NCBI GenBank assembly: GCA_029204225.1
Contig: CM055094.1
Span: forward strand, 7,103,143-7,167,142
Source: Diphasiastrum complanatum
Lineage: Eukaryota; Streptophyta; Lycopodiopsida; Lycopodiales; Lycopodiaceae
Reading direction: 5' to 3'
DNA: 64,000 bases
The notes below the pieces were generated by a model that worked only from the letters and a program-made list of their open reading frames with translations, was not told where the DNA came from and searched no databases. Below, piece after piece: positions 45,249 through 57,009 of this stretch; the stretch's first letter is position 1, and each line of letters starts with the position of its first letter. Both the position numbers and the translations under genes were made by a program.

Positions 45249-47845
45249 ATCCTAGTAAGCAATTGTCTAGACATTGTCTAAGACTCTGACTGTCAATAGC
45301 ATTATCTATGGAACTATCTAAGTGGCTACAACAGTGTCTAAAATAGTTTGTCTAAGAAACTTGCTGACCGCTTGGAAGACAATATTCAAAGTTGAACTAC
45401 TATGATAAATTATTGTGAAGGCATTATTTCAACTTCTAAAAGGCCCATTTACGAAGTCTCTCATTATTTGAACTTCACGAAGGATGGAAATTTTCATGGC
45501 TATTGAAGGCCAACTTTCACGAGTCATTGGTCACTTCTTTTATGGGAGGATATTATGTTTTTGAACGGATGATTGCATCACCGCACTTCAAAATCTCACA
45601 CTTTAGTCTCTCACTTCAGTGAGCAAAATTTTTTGTGAAATTTGATCCAAAATATAAAGAAAAAACATAAAACATATTTTTTTAATATGACTGAACATAT
45701 AAGATAAAATCATGGGTCATTATGATAGCATTTAATTTTTACAAAACTAATTTTTACAAATCCTATATTTTTATAAATTTTAATTTTTATTGAGATTTGA
45801 CATAAAAAAAAAAATCATGAGATATAATGATAGTACATGTTTTCATTAAACAACTAATTTGACAAATCTTTTGAGATTTTATGACACAATATTATATCAA
45901 ATCGATGATGTCATGAAAATCTAGATTTGTTAAAAATCTAGGTGTCATAGATTTGATTTGATTTCATGACATAATTATATGGTCAAAGTGAAAACATGAT
46001 TTTTTTGTCATGTGACCTCCTAAATGGGGGATCCATGATTGATAGCATTTATGATATATTGAAGACCTTAATGATATGTGACCTATATGATATTTTTTCT
46101 AGTTGTTGGTGTGTGACCTATATAAACTTATATGAAGTCATACTAATTAGTTAAAATGTCATTTACAATTGTAATAAAAATGTTGATTAATGGTCGTCGA
46201 GAATATGATTGACTAACATTGTTTTGATCATTTTATCGAACAATCACTCGATCATACATATAATCATCCTACTCGATAATTTATCAATTAATCAAATAAT
46301 TGAGTATCATATCAAGTGATTGACTCTATGATCGATAAAACTATAGATTTGCATTGGGTATTAATCAACTATAGTCATATGAATGAGAATGGACCTAGAC
46401 TTTTCTCATACAATTGTGAGCGAATCCAAGTGTCATTTGCATGGCTAAATGAGTGGAATTGAATGAGGAACATCATCTCACATACAAAGCAACCATAGAT
46501 AAAAAGGGCAAATGTATATTTCAAAGGAGACCATTCTGATTTCACAACCATATTAATTACCCACCCTTGAATCACACTCAAATAGCTTAAGCCAAACGAT
46601 TAAGGATTCTGAAGAGACTAATTGTAGAGAGAGGGGTGGAACACCCATGCAACATACCTTTGGTAATAAGAATACCTTTCTAGCTCATTATGAGAATGCC
46701 AACAATGATAGAATTTTTTGTGACTATAGGAACCATCCATGTAATTGTGACCATAGAATTGTGGCCATGTAATGACACACATAATTGTCGAAGCTGAACT
46801 CCCAAAGTATATTGCAAGATTGCAATTGAGCTTGTCACAAATAACATATTGAAATTAAGAGTTACTCTGAATCTAGACATCGAGACGCCTAACATTTGTC
46901 AGTATGAACCTCATTTTGATTGCTCGTCATGAGATACCATGGCACACTAGGCCAATTCAAAGAGATTTATCACTGACTAACTCAATCCGTGTATTAATTA
47001 ATCAAATGAGTGATTGAGCACTGGACAATCGATTGAGTATATGATTGATTGTTTGATTTTGATCATTCCATCTTGAAAGAAAGGCTGAGTGAGATCATCA
47101 CTCATCTTGGACAAGAGCTCAAACTGAAAGCTTCGAACATTGACTGCTATGTGGTCTTTAAATCAGTTGAGATAGGCCTGTGCGCACTATCTACATGGAT
47201 GAAATAGAACTGAAAAGATTGTTAAGAAGTTTGGCTTACAGTACTAGCATATTCAAATTGCAAGTTTATGATACTTAATGAAAATTTAGGACATGACGAA
47301 TATTATACAATTGAAAATTATAATGGATTTTCGGTCGAGTGATTTTGGTGAAGGTTTGAAAGAAGAAGACAAATATTAAGTTAAATTTCAGTTTGAGATA
47401 GCTATTTTGATTACTACAAGAGGCCATATGGACCATATCATCTTTAGGGCATCTTTATGTATTGCCCCACCCAAGCAATTTTCTTAATAAGAATGTTACT
47501 AGAATATTAAATTTTCATTAAGCAGAACTAGAATATATGTGGATCAGATGTTGGCATGTCCTTAACAAAATTTATTGTATTTGTTCAGTACATACGGTCT
47601 CATAATGATTACTTATGATGTGATATAGAGTAGCTGGCTATAGTGTGTATATGTCATGGACGATGTCATCATTAGCAGATAGCGATTCATCTCATGATTG
47701 CAACAACAGGTGTATATTGTTATTGATATTGACTTCAATTGCACTTTATTTGTTATACGAATATGATTGTATAATTTCTCTTGCAAATTTATTCTTACAA
47801 TGACATTTGATTGAAATTATGAATTCTAGGGAAATTATCGTACCT
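45249..47845. other. No recognisable gene
   Basis: AT-rich. Minus frames at 46375-46581 and 46680-46895 show no known motif. GATTGA/TCAATC words are frequent at 46200-46340 and 46980-47060. Confidence 0.5.
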
Positions 47846-48928
47846 CCATGTGATTTAGAGAAAGAAAAAAAAGTTGAGATCTATCACAGAAAAAAAGAGC
47901 AAGCAAGACTAAAGTTCAATGAACAACTATGACTGGTTCATCTTCAAGCTCTTCCACCAGTCGACGTAGACCTGTTGAGATCCATCACATGTATGTATAT
48001 TGATTTATGTCATAATTTTTTTATTTGTAATAGTGGTGTACTCCGATTTGGTTGAGGATAGTGATATAGTATATTGCTCTTTGGAAAGCCAAGACACCAC
48101 TCCATCACAAATGAAGGTTGCAAATGCACTAAATGTACAAAGACTATTTTTGTCACATGTTAGAATTTGTCACATGCTAGAATGTGAACATGGTGGGATA
48201 CTCAAGCACATCCAATCAGAAAGATTTGGAGTAAATTCAAAATTGCTTGCGTTGATAGTTTTACAAGATTCTACATAAAATCATTTGAATCTCTCAAACA
48301 AACTGGATCTGTAAAATAATACAATCAACAATTCTTGGCATTGGTTCGGAAGACAAAATTTGATTATAGAAAATGTTTGAACTACTATGTGTATTTCCTT
48401 CAAGTGCCTATCAAAAAAGTGACCAACTCTTTACAGATCCATTCATGCAGCCAATTTTATGGTATTACGTGATATGATGGATCGTGCACTTGCTCTGGAG
48501 CATTTATCCACAAACCATATCAATGAATGGTGGAAAGTCACAGCTCATCAATAGAGTCATTACTGTTACAACCAACGACTGTCTGAATACGTTAGTCCTA
48601 CCTTTTATAGAAGCATTCACTCCATTAATGTAGACAATTGGCTAGAAGATTTGGAATATAACTTCTACTATAGTGGAGGTATTGTGATAGTAGTATGTTT
48701 TTCTTTGCTTCATCGGGTTTCCAAGGACATGTTCAATCATGGTGGAATATCGTTCATGACTTTCTTTCTGAGAATTGGTTAAATTTTAATCGATCTGACT
48801 TCATCCAATGGTGTTCTTTGAACAAGATAACTACAGTTGTTGAGTACAATCAAGAATTTCAGCATATGGTTCCATTATTCGATTATGGAGAAGTATATCT
48901 TGTACAATGCTATATATATGGCTTACAA
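47846..48928 (+). pseudogene. Ty3/gypsy gag fragments, interrupted by CACTA-1
   Basis: Two gag-like stretches. Near 48260-48400: FESLKQTGSVK, YNQQFLALVRKTKFDYRKCL. At 48695-48928: a frame with TTVVEYNQEFQHMVPLFDYG and YLVQCYIYGLQ. This is the SVxEYxxxF...FxxGL pattern of the retrotransposon gag domain. The second stretch stops exactly at the CACTA terminus at 48929, so the transposon probably inserted into this gag. The downstream half of gag was not located beyond the CACTA sequences. Confidence 0.65.
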
Positions 48929-48940
48929 CACTACAAGAAA

Positions 48941-49710
48941 AGGTGGCAAAAATTGCGAAACAAAAAATTTCGCAATTTTTTTTGGTCGAAATTGCGGAAA
49001 GCCAAAAACTTGCGAAAAAAATTCGCAATTTATACCGTTATGGCAGAAATTGTAGAATATCGTCCGCAATTTCTACCATCATGGTAGAAATTGCGAAAAA
49101 AAATTGCAAAAGTTTTTTGTCGTCATCACAGAATTTGCGAAAAAAAAGTGTGGAAAAGATTTTGCGCAATTTTTTAGTCGTAACCAAAATTGCGAAAAAA
49201 AATTTTGCGGAAGAAATTGTAGAAAACATTGAATAAAATTTTTCGCAATTTCCCTTGTCATGGTAAAAGTTGCAGAAAAAATTGTGGAAACAAATTTTTG
49301 CAATTTTTAGGCCATGGCAGAAATTGCGAAAAATGTTTCAGCGGCAGAAATTGCAAAAAAAACTGTAAAAAGTTTTTCGCAATTTTTCTCATCCTGGTAG
49401 AAATTGCAGACAAAATTGTGGATTTTTTTTTTGTAATTTTTAGGCCATGGCAGAAATTGCGGAAAACTTTTCGCGGCTGAAATTGCAGAAAAAATTGCAA
49501 AAAGTTTTCCGCAATTTCTCCCGTCGTGGTAGGAATTGCAGACAAAACTGCAGAAAAAAATTTCGCAATTTTTAGACATGGCATAAATTGCGAAAATTAT
49601 TGCAAATTGTGGAGAAAATTGCGAAAAATTGCGGACAAAATTGCGGAAAACTTCCGCAATTTTTGTCATCACGGCAAGAATTGCAAAAAAAAATTTCTGC
49701 AATTTTTGGG
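48941..49710. repeat. CACTA-1 subterminal palindromic array
   Basis: Dozens of AAATTGCGGAAAA / TTTTCCGCAATTT words in alternating orientation. A higher-order unit of about 130 bp is visible in the second half: CATGGYAGAAATTGC-type words recur at about 49258, 49313, 49393, 49443, 49523 and 49577, with alternating spacings of roughly 50-55 and 80 bp. The open frames on both strands here are by-products of this composition. Confidence 0.8.
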
Positions 49711-49715
49711 CTAGC

Positions 49716-49857
49716 GTCGATTACTAGAACTTGGTAGACGCTATGGTCAACGCTAGCAGCGTCGACCATAGCGTCTACTAAGCAGCGTCGGCCATAACAT
49801 CTACTAAGTTCTGGTAATCGATGCTGCAAGCGTCGACCATAGAGTCGATTACCGGAA
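49716..49857. repeat. GC-rich inverted repeats AGCGTCGAYYA
   Basis: AGCGTCGATTACTAGAACTT at about 49714 pairs with AAGTTCTGGTAATCGATGCT at about 49805. Between them, GTAGACGCTATGGTCAACGCT pairs with AGCGTCGACCATAGCGTCTAC, with one arm duplicated. It closes the subterminal region. Confidence 0.8.
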
Positions 49858-50597
49858 GCCGAATTGCTTGGCACGTCGCGGTTTCTTTTCATTTCGATTT
49901 TCGATTTTTGAGCGTGAAGAAAAGGATATTTTTGCGCCTAGCGATGGTGCTGCTCTCTATGGCTCTTCTAATGATGCTTGATCTTTCTTATGTTTTTTTG
50001 TCACAGCCAAGCTCTCTACCTTTTCACCATAGCCAGGGCTTAGAGAAAAAGTGGAGCATTGGACAAGAAGGTGAGCACCATAGCCAACATTTAATAATTT
50101 ACTTGTTTTTCTTTGATACATTTGTATTTATTGTTGTTTATGTTCTTTTGTCACAGCCAAAGCTCTTTACCTTCTTACCATAGCCAAGGCTTGAGCAAAA
50201 AGTTAAGCATTGGACACAAAGGTAAGCACCATAGCCAACATTCAAAAGTTTACTTGTTTTGCTTTGTTACATTTGTGTTTATTGTTGTTTATGTTCTTTT
50301 CTCTCTCTCATTGACATTCTTTTGTTTTTTTTTTTCATCAGAGTTAAAGCTTTTCAAAAGCTTGAGGTAAAGCTATTTAAAAGCTTGTAAACCTTTTCAA
50401 AGAGAGCATAAGAAAGCTTCTCAAAATGAGTAAAGCTATTTAAAAGGGTGTAAAGCTTGGAGTAGGGCTTGGAGTAAAGTAAGTTTTTTGAAAACCTTGA
50501 TGACTCTTTATCCTTTTATCTCTCTCATTGACACTCTTTTGTTTCCCTTTCATTAGAGTTAAAGTAGTTTGAGTACAGCTTGCTCTCCCTCTTTGTC

Positions 50598-50646
<49 letters not shown>

Positions 50647-51182
50647 GACACTCTTTTTTCTCACTTTTATCATAGTATCCTCAATTTGGAGTAAAGTTTC
50701 TTGGGGTAAAGCTTTTGAAACAAAGTTTTTGGAGACAAGGTGAGCATTGTTTATTGTGAATCTTGTTTCTTTGTTTTGTTGAAATATTGTTGTTTTGTTT
50801 TATTAAAATCTTGTTGGTTTGTTTGTGGGTATTTTATTTCAATTGAAACTTTCTAAAATAATGTGAAGGGCATATGCTACAGTTTGATAAAGACAAACAT
50901 TTTAAAATCATGAAAACAAGTAAGACAGTTGAAAAGGGCTTTAGTCTTTAGAGTTTAGATTAAAGGATTTATAGAAAGGGTATACATGAGGACATGATAT
51001 AAAAGATTTAGGGTAAAAGATTTAAATTAAAGATTTAGAAACAGTGGAACAGAGGTAAAGATTATCAGAGAGAAATTGAATAAAAAGAGAATAAAGTTTA
51101 TGTTTAGGTTTGTAGTTATAGTTAATTTTATGTTTTATGTTCATCATTGTTATCTTAATCGTAGTTCATTTTTAATATGTAG
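49858..51182 (+). other. CACTA-1 interior with duplicated exon-like unit
   Basis: A ~150-bp unit is tandemly duplicated (GTCACAGCC at 50000 and 50150). Each copy has a pyrimidine tract plus CACAG acceptor, a ~65-70-nt exon-like segment, and a donor GTGAGC (50071) or GTAAGC (50222). Further right, GTAAAGCTTTT-like words recur between 50340 and 50730. No protein domain was identified. Confidence 0.5.
50600..50643. repeat. (CT)n microsatellite
   Basis: Pure CT run of about 40 bp inside CACTA-1. Confidence 0.95.
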
Positions 51183-51735
51183 ATGTCTGACCCCTCCATC
51201 TCTTGGGTCTCCGTCTCATGAAGAGTGTATGAACTGGTTAAGTAGTGCATCTGCTAGGCAAAGAGAACAAATGGATGTTGTTCTCCAGCAGTATAGGTCC
51301 ATGTTAAACTCTCTAGCGGCCTCACAATAAGGTAGTCCTCAGAGGCCCCCTACTAGTGCACATTCACATGTACCATCACAGAGGCCCTCAGCCATACCAT
51401 CATAGAGGCCCTCACCACATAGGTCTACTCCTCAGACCTCCACACCTCGCGTTGCTAGGTCAGCACCACGTAAGAGTCATTTAGGTGGTTGTTTTTTTGC
51501 TTGTGGAGGTGACGATGATTTTGAGGAGCCTAGATATAGAGATGACTAACCCGTGCGTAACGCACCACAACCTGGTTACAACGCCCCACTTACTAGAGCC
51601 GATCTGATATTATACTATGACATTGATATGTCAGGGGTTATAGTTGAGGATGTTAAGGGGAAGGAGGCCCTAGCTTACATGAGAGAGCTCTGTCATGAGG
51701 CATTTGATAGGAATATGTTCAGAGACTGGAGGGTT
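51183..51735 (+). pseudogene. CACTA-1 ORF start, cut by CACTA-2
   Basis: A single frame from about 51183 holds HEECMNWLSSASARQREQMD, a Pro/Ser-rich middle, an acidic GGDDDFEEPRYRDD, then NAPLTRADLILYYDIDM and EALAYMRELCHEAFDRNMF. It is interrupted by three stops (about 51328, 51403, 51548) and terminated by the CACTA-2 end. The composition fits the N-terminal part of a CACTA-encoded regulatory or transposase protein, but no domain is certain. Confidence 0.45.
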
Positions 51736-51739
51736 CACT

Positions 51740-52330
51740 ACAAAAAAAGGTGACAAAAATTGCGGAAAAAATGGCAAAAATTGCGAAAATTTCTGTAATT
51801 TTTGTCATTTTTTGCCAAAAAAATTGCGAAAACGGATTTCGCAAATTTTTTTGACAAATCCGCAAATTCGGTCCTGCAATTTTTTTGGCTAATTTTCTGC
51901 AATTTTTATGGCTAAATTAACAATAAAACAATTGCAAAAACCCACCCGCAATTTTTTGACATAATAATTGCGGACTCCATTTTTGGCATAATAATTGCCA
52001 GATTTTTTAGACAAAAATTGCAAAAATTCATTTCCACAATTGTTGTGGCAAACTTTGTGGATATTTTTCCACAATTTTTTGTGCAAAAATTGTAAAAAAT
52101 ATTGCGAAAATTCATTTTCGTAAATTTTTTCAAAATAGTGTAGAAAATTTGTGGAAAATAAATTCGCAATAGAATATAAATTGCGAGTTTATTTTTCGCA
52201 ATTTTTTTACACTATTTTGAAAAAAAAATGCAGAAATGAATTTACGCAATTATTTTGGCAAATTTTGCCAAAAAAATTACGAATAAATACCTACAATTTG
52301 TTGGCTAAAATTGCAAAAAATATCACCAAC
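51740..52330. repeat. CACTA-2 subterminal array with a central inverted repeat
   Basis: Short AAATTGCG/CGCAATTT palindromes throughout. A longer inverted repeat of about 90 bp per arm is centred at about 52170: CAAAATAGTGTAGAAAA on the left pairs with TTTTTACACTATTTTG on the right, with AATTCGCAA/TTGCGAG next to the centre. Confidence 0.8.
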
Positions 52331-52343
52331 CCTAAACCCTAAA
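52330..52343. other. Two telomere-type CCCTAAA units (telo-box-like)
   Basis: CCCTAAACCCTAAA at the inner edge of the CACTA-2 array. Two units are too few for an interstitial telomere. The AAACCCTAA core matches the plant telo-box seen in promoters. Confidence 0.6.
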
Positions 52344-52879
52344 CATCAATAGCAAGTTCTTTACCTCAGATAATGGCTGAGCTAAACATGACTGTCGTGA
52401 CGTCGAATTCTTCTCTATAGTTGCACGCTACATGACATACGAAATTTTTTTTGAAATTGTTAGAAAACTTATCTCTATCTCTTTATGAGGTCCATACTTT
52501 TTATAAGGCTTTCACAATTTAGAGTATGACATCCCATGTATTGTCTTGTGTCTCAAAGTACATGTGTAATAATTAGACTCTTAGAAAGAAGTGAGGTTAA
52601 ATCTCTTTAACTGTAGATAGAGGCTGAGCTGAACCCAACTGTTGTAGCATTGGATCCTCCTCTACAACAAGCATGATCAAAACTGAAATAAGGAATATAT
52701 CTCATTCTCTCTCTCTTTCTCATTTTCTCTTTCTCTCTCTTTGTCTCTCTCCCTCTCCCTCTCTTTATATAGATAGCTAGGACCGTACCAAGTTTCAAAA
52801 GAAAGAGATGGAGAAAGAGAAAGAAGAAATGAGAAAGCGAACTAACCTGGGATAAGCTTTTAATCATCTTCATCTACAT

Positions 52880-53914
52880 TTGTACAGTCTTTTAGAGTTC
52901 TTCCATTTCTTCACTTTGTCTTTCTATCTCCTTCCTCATTTCATCTACTTGGGAAGAATACTGCATCTCTTTTCTATAGACACTTAGGCCTCTTACTCTC
53001 TTTCGTCCCCAACTATTTTCTTCTAAAATCTTCATTAGTTTGTCGTCGGGGTTTGTTCTTGACATATAATTAATTAAAATTTTCGTTCTACACAAAAAAA
53101 AAAACATAGCTAATCAAATACATGCAAAATCATATACATGTTCATCATTACATTCTATAAAATTAATTGCATTTAAACCATAATTGCAAAAAATATATGT
53201 TAATATATCTCATGTTGGGTGTTACCTTCAAAGTCTCAACCATAGGTCAGGATCCAACTCGCCTGTTTTTAGTTTGCCAAAACCTTTACTAGTATGAGCA
53301 TCCACATAGATCTCGACAACTGTTGGAGCCCTATTCTTTTCTTGTGTTTGAAATTTGGCACTCAACAATAGACAAAAATAAATGACATCATGAAAAAAGA
53401 GGTTTCGCATATTGGAGATACAAATGCAAGTTTTGTTGTATACACACATACCAGTCTCATATTGATGCCCGCATATCCAGCTCGACCAACATTCGACATC
53501 TTTTGCTGTTTTGATCTGTTGATTTTGTTTTGTTGACTCAATTTCTAAGCAAATTATTGTACACACATCAAGCAAATGAATAATAAGTCAGTAGTAAGAT
53601 AAATAAATTATGCACTAACTAGAGATGACCAAGCATTCAAGTCAAATTTTGGTTTTAAAATACATAGATAAAACAAAAAAGTGGAATACAACTTGGGTTA
53701 GTTTTGCTTTTTAAATATTGACGTAGAAGCTGGCGTCTCTCCTTTTCCATCCACTTAGACATTTTGGCATTAAATTTTTTGCCTCTAGTTTATCAATGTT
53801 GTTCTTGAGTCTCTGTCTCAATGAACAAAAACTGGACGACAATTTGTCCTTGAAGTACTGTGATGAAAACTGGCAATCATATTCTGCCTGTGATATGAAA
53901 TAAAACTCATCAAG

Positions 53915-53988
<74 letters not shown>

Positions 53989-54290
53989 CTCTTTTACTTG
54001 AAACTCACACACACACACACACACACACACATGATCTATATGAGATTCAAATAAAATTAGAGTAGTACCAACAATGCTTGACGAATTGCCTCAATGTGCA
54101 CCTTTGGTACATCTCTAATTGTTGGATAATGTAGATCCAACTTGGCCTTCATCAACATGAGCATGCACATCTTATCTATCATCACTTTATCTTTGAAGGT
54201 GTGCTCAAGGGAATTAGGGAATCATCTCTTTAAATCATCTATGACCCGACGCTTCTCAGTGATAGGGACAACCACAACCTCAATATCGGA
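52880..54290 (-). pseudogene. Plant transposase (Ptta/En/Spm type) gene remnant with introns
   Basis: Minus-strand exon-like blocks from right to left: DIEVVVVPITEKRRVIDDLK with KAKLDLHYPTIRDVPKVHI (54290-54070); an AG-preceded block EYDCQFSSQYFKDKL with KNNIDKLEAKN (53900-53720); NRAPTVVEIYVDAHTSKGFG (53330-53230); and a final coiled-coil block WGRKRVRGLSVYRKEMQ with MRKEIERQSEEMEEL to a stop near 52892. The APTVVEIYVDAHT motif and the charged C-terminal coil resemble the TNPA-side plant transposase family (Ptta/En/Spm). A microsatellite lies in an intron-like gap. Exon edges are approximate and the gene is incomplete. Confidence 0.55.
53919..54031. repeat. Compound (CT)n(CA)n microsatellite
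   Basis: A CT run then CA run to 53984, a short spacer, and a second CA run at 54006-54031. It lies within the CACTA-2 gene remnant. Confidence 0.97.
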
Positions 54291-54791
54291 GCATTGTAGA
54301 AAACTATATACAAACTACTTTTCTACAGCTTGGGTTTCAATTAAAGGATATAATACTACGAGCAACAAGAACACAAGCTTCACTTGGAAGCTAAAAGGAA
54401 GGAAGAACTATTTACATGGTTGGCATAAGTGAAGATGCGGATACAAAAATTGAACCTTCACAATAAAGCATCAGTGGATCGACAACCGAAACAGGTACAA
54501 GAAAGTGAAGAAACTTCTGAAGATGAAGATGATGATACACTCTGTCCATTCCATGCAGATTGGTTGCCAACAAGCAATATGGTGCTTCATCAACCTCTTC
54601 TTTGACCATCATTTTTCCTTCATGGAACAAGGATTACAGGCTGAAACTAGAAAAAATGAATTCAATTCAACATCTTTAGATCTGTAATGAGGCAATGATG
54701 TTTTGGATGGCACATCCTCAATCATGACTACTTAACTAAGGTGATCAAGTTGATCAGACAAGAGTCTTCATTTTTTAGGACAAAAATGTTC
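54291..54791 (+). pseudogene. Ty3/gypsy 3' internal remnant
   Basis: Sequence leading into a polypurine tract and LTR. One frame gives a degenerate DDDTLCPFHADWLPTSNM near 54535. No intact domain. It is called by position and by the PPT-LTR junction. Confidence 0.45.
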
Positions 54792-54803
54792 AAGTAGGGG
54801 GAG
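54792..54803 (+). other. Polypurine tract
   Basis: AAGTAGGGGGAG immediately before TGTCATG, typical of plant Ty3 elements. Confidence 0.8.
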
Positions 54804-55339
54804 TGTCATGTACTTTTAGTACATCCATGCTTATGCATGCAAGATAATATCCAATGTAAGCTTTGTAGGCCCAAAAGGAGCTATTAGCCTTAAGAACAAG
54901 GCGGTTCTCTCTTTAGGCCCTTCAAAGTAATTAATAAGGATAATAGGCCAATAAGGGCCCAATGTAGTTTAAATAATACTTAACAAGGGCTAACTATCTC
55001 TCAAGGTAGTTAAGCTAAGTTAAGTGAGAGCATTGTCTATAACTAGGCAAGAGACATCAATTTTGGGATCTTTTGGCTCATTTGCAAGTGAGAGCTTTTT
55101 GCTTCCTCCTTGTGAATGGAACTATGAGGACCTCCTTTGCTAGGTCTCATGTGCCCTATCCACATGAATCAAGCTCATGTTCATAGCTTGTACTCTTCTT
55201 TCCATTACTAATGTAATTCTATGGTGACCTCCATGTTTCTAGCTTTCTATGGACATGCTATCTTTATTGTCTTGTTCTTTTCTTGCTTTTAGTTTTACTT
55301 CTATTGTGATTGCTATTTGCTTAGATTTGGCACATGACA
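54804..55339 (+). repeat. Ty3/gypsy 3' LTR (536 bp)
   Basis: Bounded by TGTCATG at 54804 and CATGACA at 55339, an exact 7-bp inverted terminal pair with TG...CA ends. The start directly follows the polypurine tract. The right end abuts a copia LTR on the other strand, so this Ty3 element probably inserted into that LTR. Confidence 0.8.
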
Positions 55340-55431
55340 TAGACTATGCAAAAATACATGTAAAACTACAACAATATAAATGGGACTAGATTAACATGGG
55401 AGTTAGGAGAGTAGAGGAGATAAATCTAACA
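55340..55431 (-). repeat. Copia LTR 5' end fragment
   Basis: Minus-strand TGTTAGATTTATCTCCTCTA at 55431 matches the LTR start at 44004 (TGTTGAATTTATCTCCTTTA) and its continuation (ACTCTCCTAA). No polypurine tract precedes it, so it looks like an upstream LTR or solo LTR. It is cut off at 55340 by the Ty3 LTR. Confidence 0.75.
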
Positions 55432-57009
55432 TAGGGTTCTGTTCGAGCTATCCTACATGATATGCTATGGATCATGGGTGAGTTGGTCATCACAATGGTC
55501 GGATCTAGTTTGCATTTGCTTTGGCTTGGATGCTATGATAGATGTAGTGGTGAGATAGGCTCCCTGGTGGGAGGCCTATGAGATGGGCGAGCTATCCAGA
55601 TATAGCCTATGGTGAGGTTTGTGTAGATTCATTCATTGAGTCCTTAGTAGACTCTTGTGCTTGGAGCATGGGGAATGGAGGATCACCTTTCAAGTTTTAC
55701 TAAACAAGATGTCAGGGCAAAGTGGCTTGTAGTAGTACTTTGTTTGAGCGATACATCATGGATGAGGCTTAGAGTTCTCATTGGTTCGAGATGGTTGATC
55801 TTGGATGATGTATGATGACATCTATTGGATATGCTTGGACGTGAGAGCATCTTGGTTATAGGTGTGGGGCCATTATTAAGGATCTGATTTAGAGACCAGT
55901 GGTGTAGCAGCGGATCTACAGGTGGGATAGGTGCTGATATGACATGATACCACTTATGGGCAAGCCTTGGTAATGTATTTGATGCTTTATCATTTGTGTT
56001 GGTTTGCATGAGTGTGTGAGGACTTGCATGTTACCTTGTCATAGGGGTTTAGATTTGAGTTGGAGTTATATTTGTTTATGCATTTGCTACGTCAGAAACA
56101 AAGTAGTCATTTGATATTCTCATTGACTTGTCATTATGTCTATTAGTTGTCTATCTGGTGAGGGTATAGTCTTATGGTGGTAGTAGGATTTGATCAGGTT
56201 GAGCCTTAGTCGCTCATTTATGTCAGCTTTATAGGTCTATATTTGTAAGTGTCTGATAGGATGTCAACCTAGCTAGATGGAGGATGTAAGTCTCATGGTG
56301 GCAGTGGAATTTTTTCAAGTTGAGCCATGTCGCTCATTAGGTCCACTTGTGCTCAAGTCGGATTGGAGACAAGTCATTTGATCGAGAGTACATGGTCGAG
56401 AGTACAATAGACTCTTTGTATGAGCATTGTGTTTGCACAATACTTTGTGCATCAAACCTGGTGGTTTGTTGGTGTTCTTGAGTGTGAGTCAAGCACAAGA
56501 TAACATGGATATGCATAACATCTTTTGGATACTCTAGTCGTTGCTACAAATTATTGCTTTTCACTCTTCTCACATTTGAGCTTAAGGGAGAGAGTTAGAA
56601 ATCAGAGTCAATCTTATTTGTATTTTATGTAAGCTTCAAATGTGATCTACTATAATTAGTATATAGTTAATTAGGCTTACTGTATTCAGTTGTGACTGGG
56701 ACGTGGTGACCCATCATTGATTTACCAGTCGGGTACATGTCCTGTAGTCGGCTACTTGGGTTAGCCGAGTAGCCACACTTAGGAAAAATTAGCATGTACA
56801 ATATATTTTTGATGTCATTTGCTATACTCAGGGGCATGTCCTGAGTTTGTCAATATTTTAGCCCATGCTGGGCCTATTAGTTTGACAGGTGTCTATTTTA
56901 GTATGTTGACACTTATCGAGCCCATGCATGTTAGGGCTTTTGGTATATGTATAGTTTTCAATTGTAATACAATTAACTTTTGATGTGCCATCTTTGAGAG
57001 CTTGTGAGG
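55432..57009. other. Non-coding; 121-bp imperfect tandem repeat and possible LTR start
   Basis: AGTCTTATGGTGGTAGTAGG at 56168 and AGTCTCATGGTGGCAGTGGA at 56289 head two related units. At 56583-56593, AAGGGAGAG then AGTTAGAAATCAG resembles the polypurine tract and LTR start of the 32-kb copia element, suggesting the 3' end of a related element. The minus frame at 55683-56009 has no known motif. Confidence 0.45.

Larger units (their letters stand above)
48929..51735 (+). mobile_element. CACTA-1: left end and coding start, interrupted by CACTA-2
   Basis: Begins with CACTACAAGAAAAGGTGGCA, matching the En/Spm terminal repeat CACTACAAGAAA. It is preceded by CAA, a possible 3-bp target duplication. 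An ~800-bp subterminal array of short inverted repeats follows, then exon-like sequence and a broken ORF. At 51736 a second CACTA terminus starts. The right end was not found. Confidence 0.75.
51736..54290. mobile_element. CACTA-2: left terminus with subterminal array and transposase-related gene
   Basis: CACTACAAAAAAAGGTGACA at 51736 is a second CACTA terminus in the same orientation and family as CACTA-1 (shared AAAATTGCG beginning). It is preceded by GTT as a possible 3-bp target duplication. The subterminal array runs to about 52330. A minus-strand gene remnant follows. The right end is lost where Ty3 sequence begins near 54291. Confidence 0.7.

Noticed and set aside
48831-49892. Many overlapping open frames on both strands with Phe/Lys/Asn-rich products
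   Set aside because: They arise from the AAATTGCG palindromic array of the CACTA subterminal region and have no protein-like order.
52330-52343. Interstitial telomere
   Set aside because: Only two TTTAGGG-type units. A telo-box or chance match is more likely.
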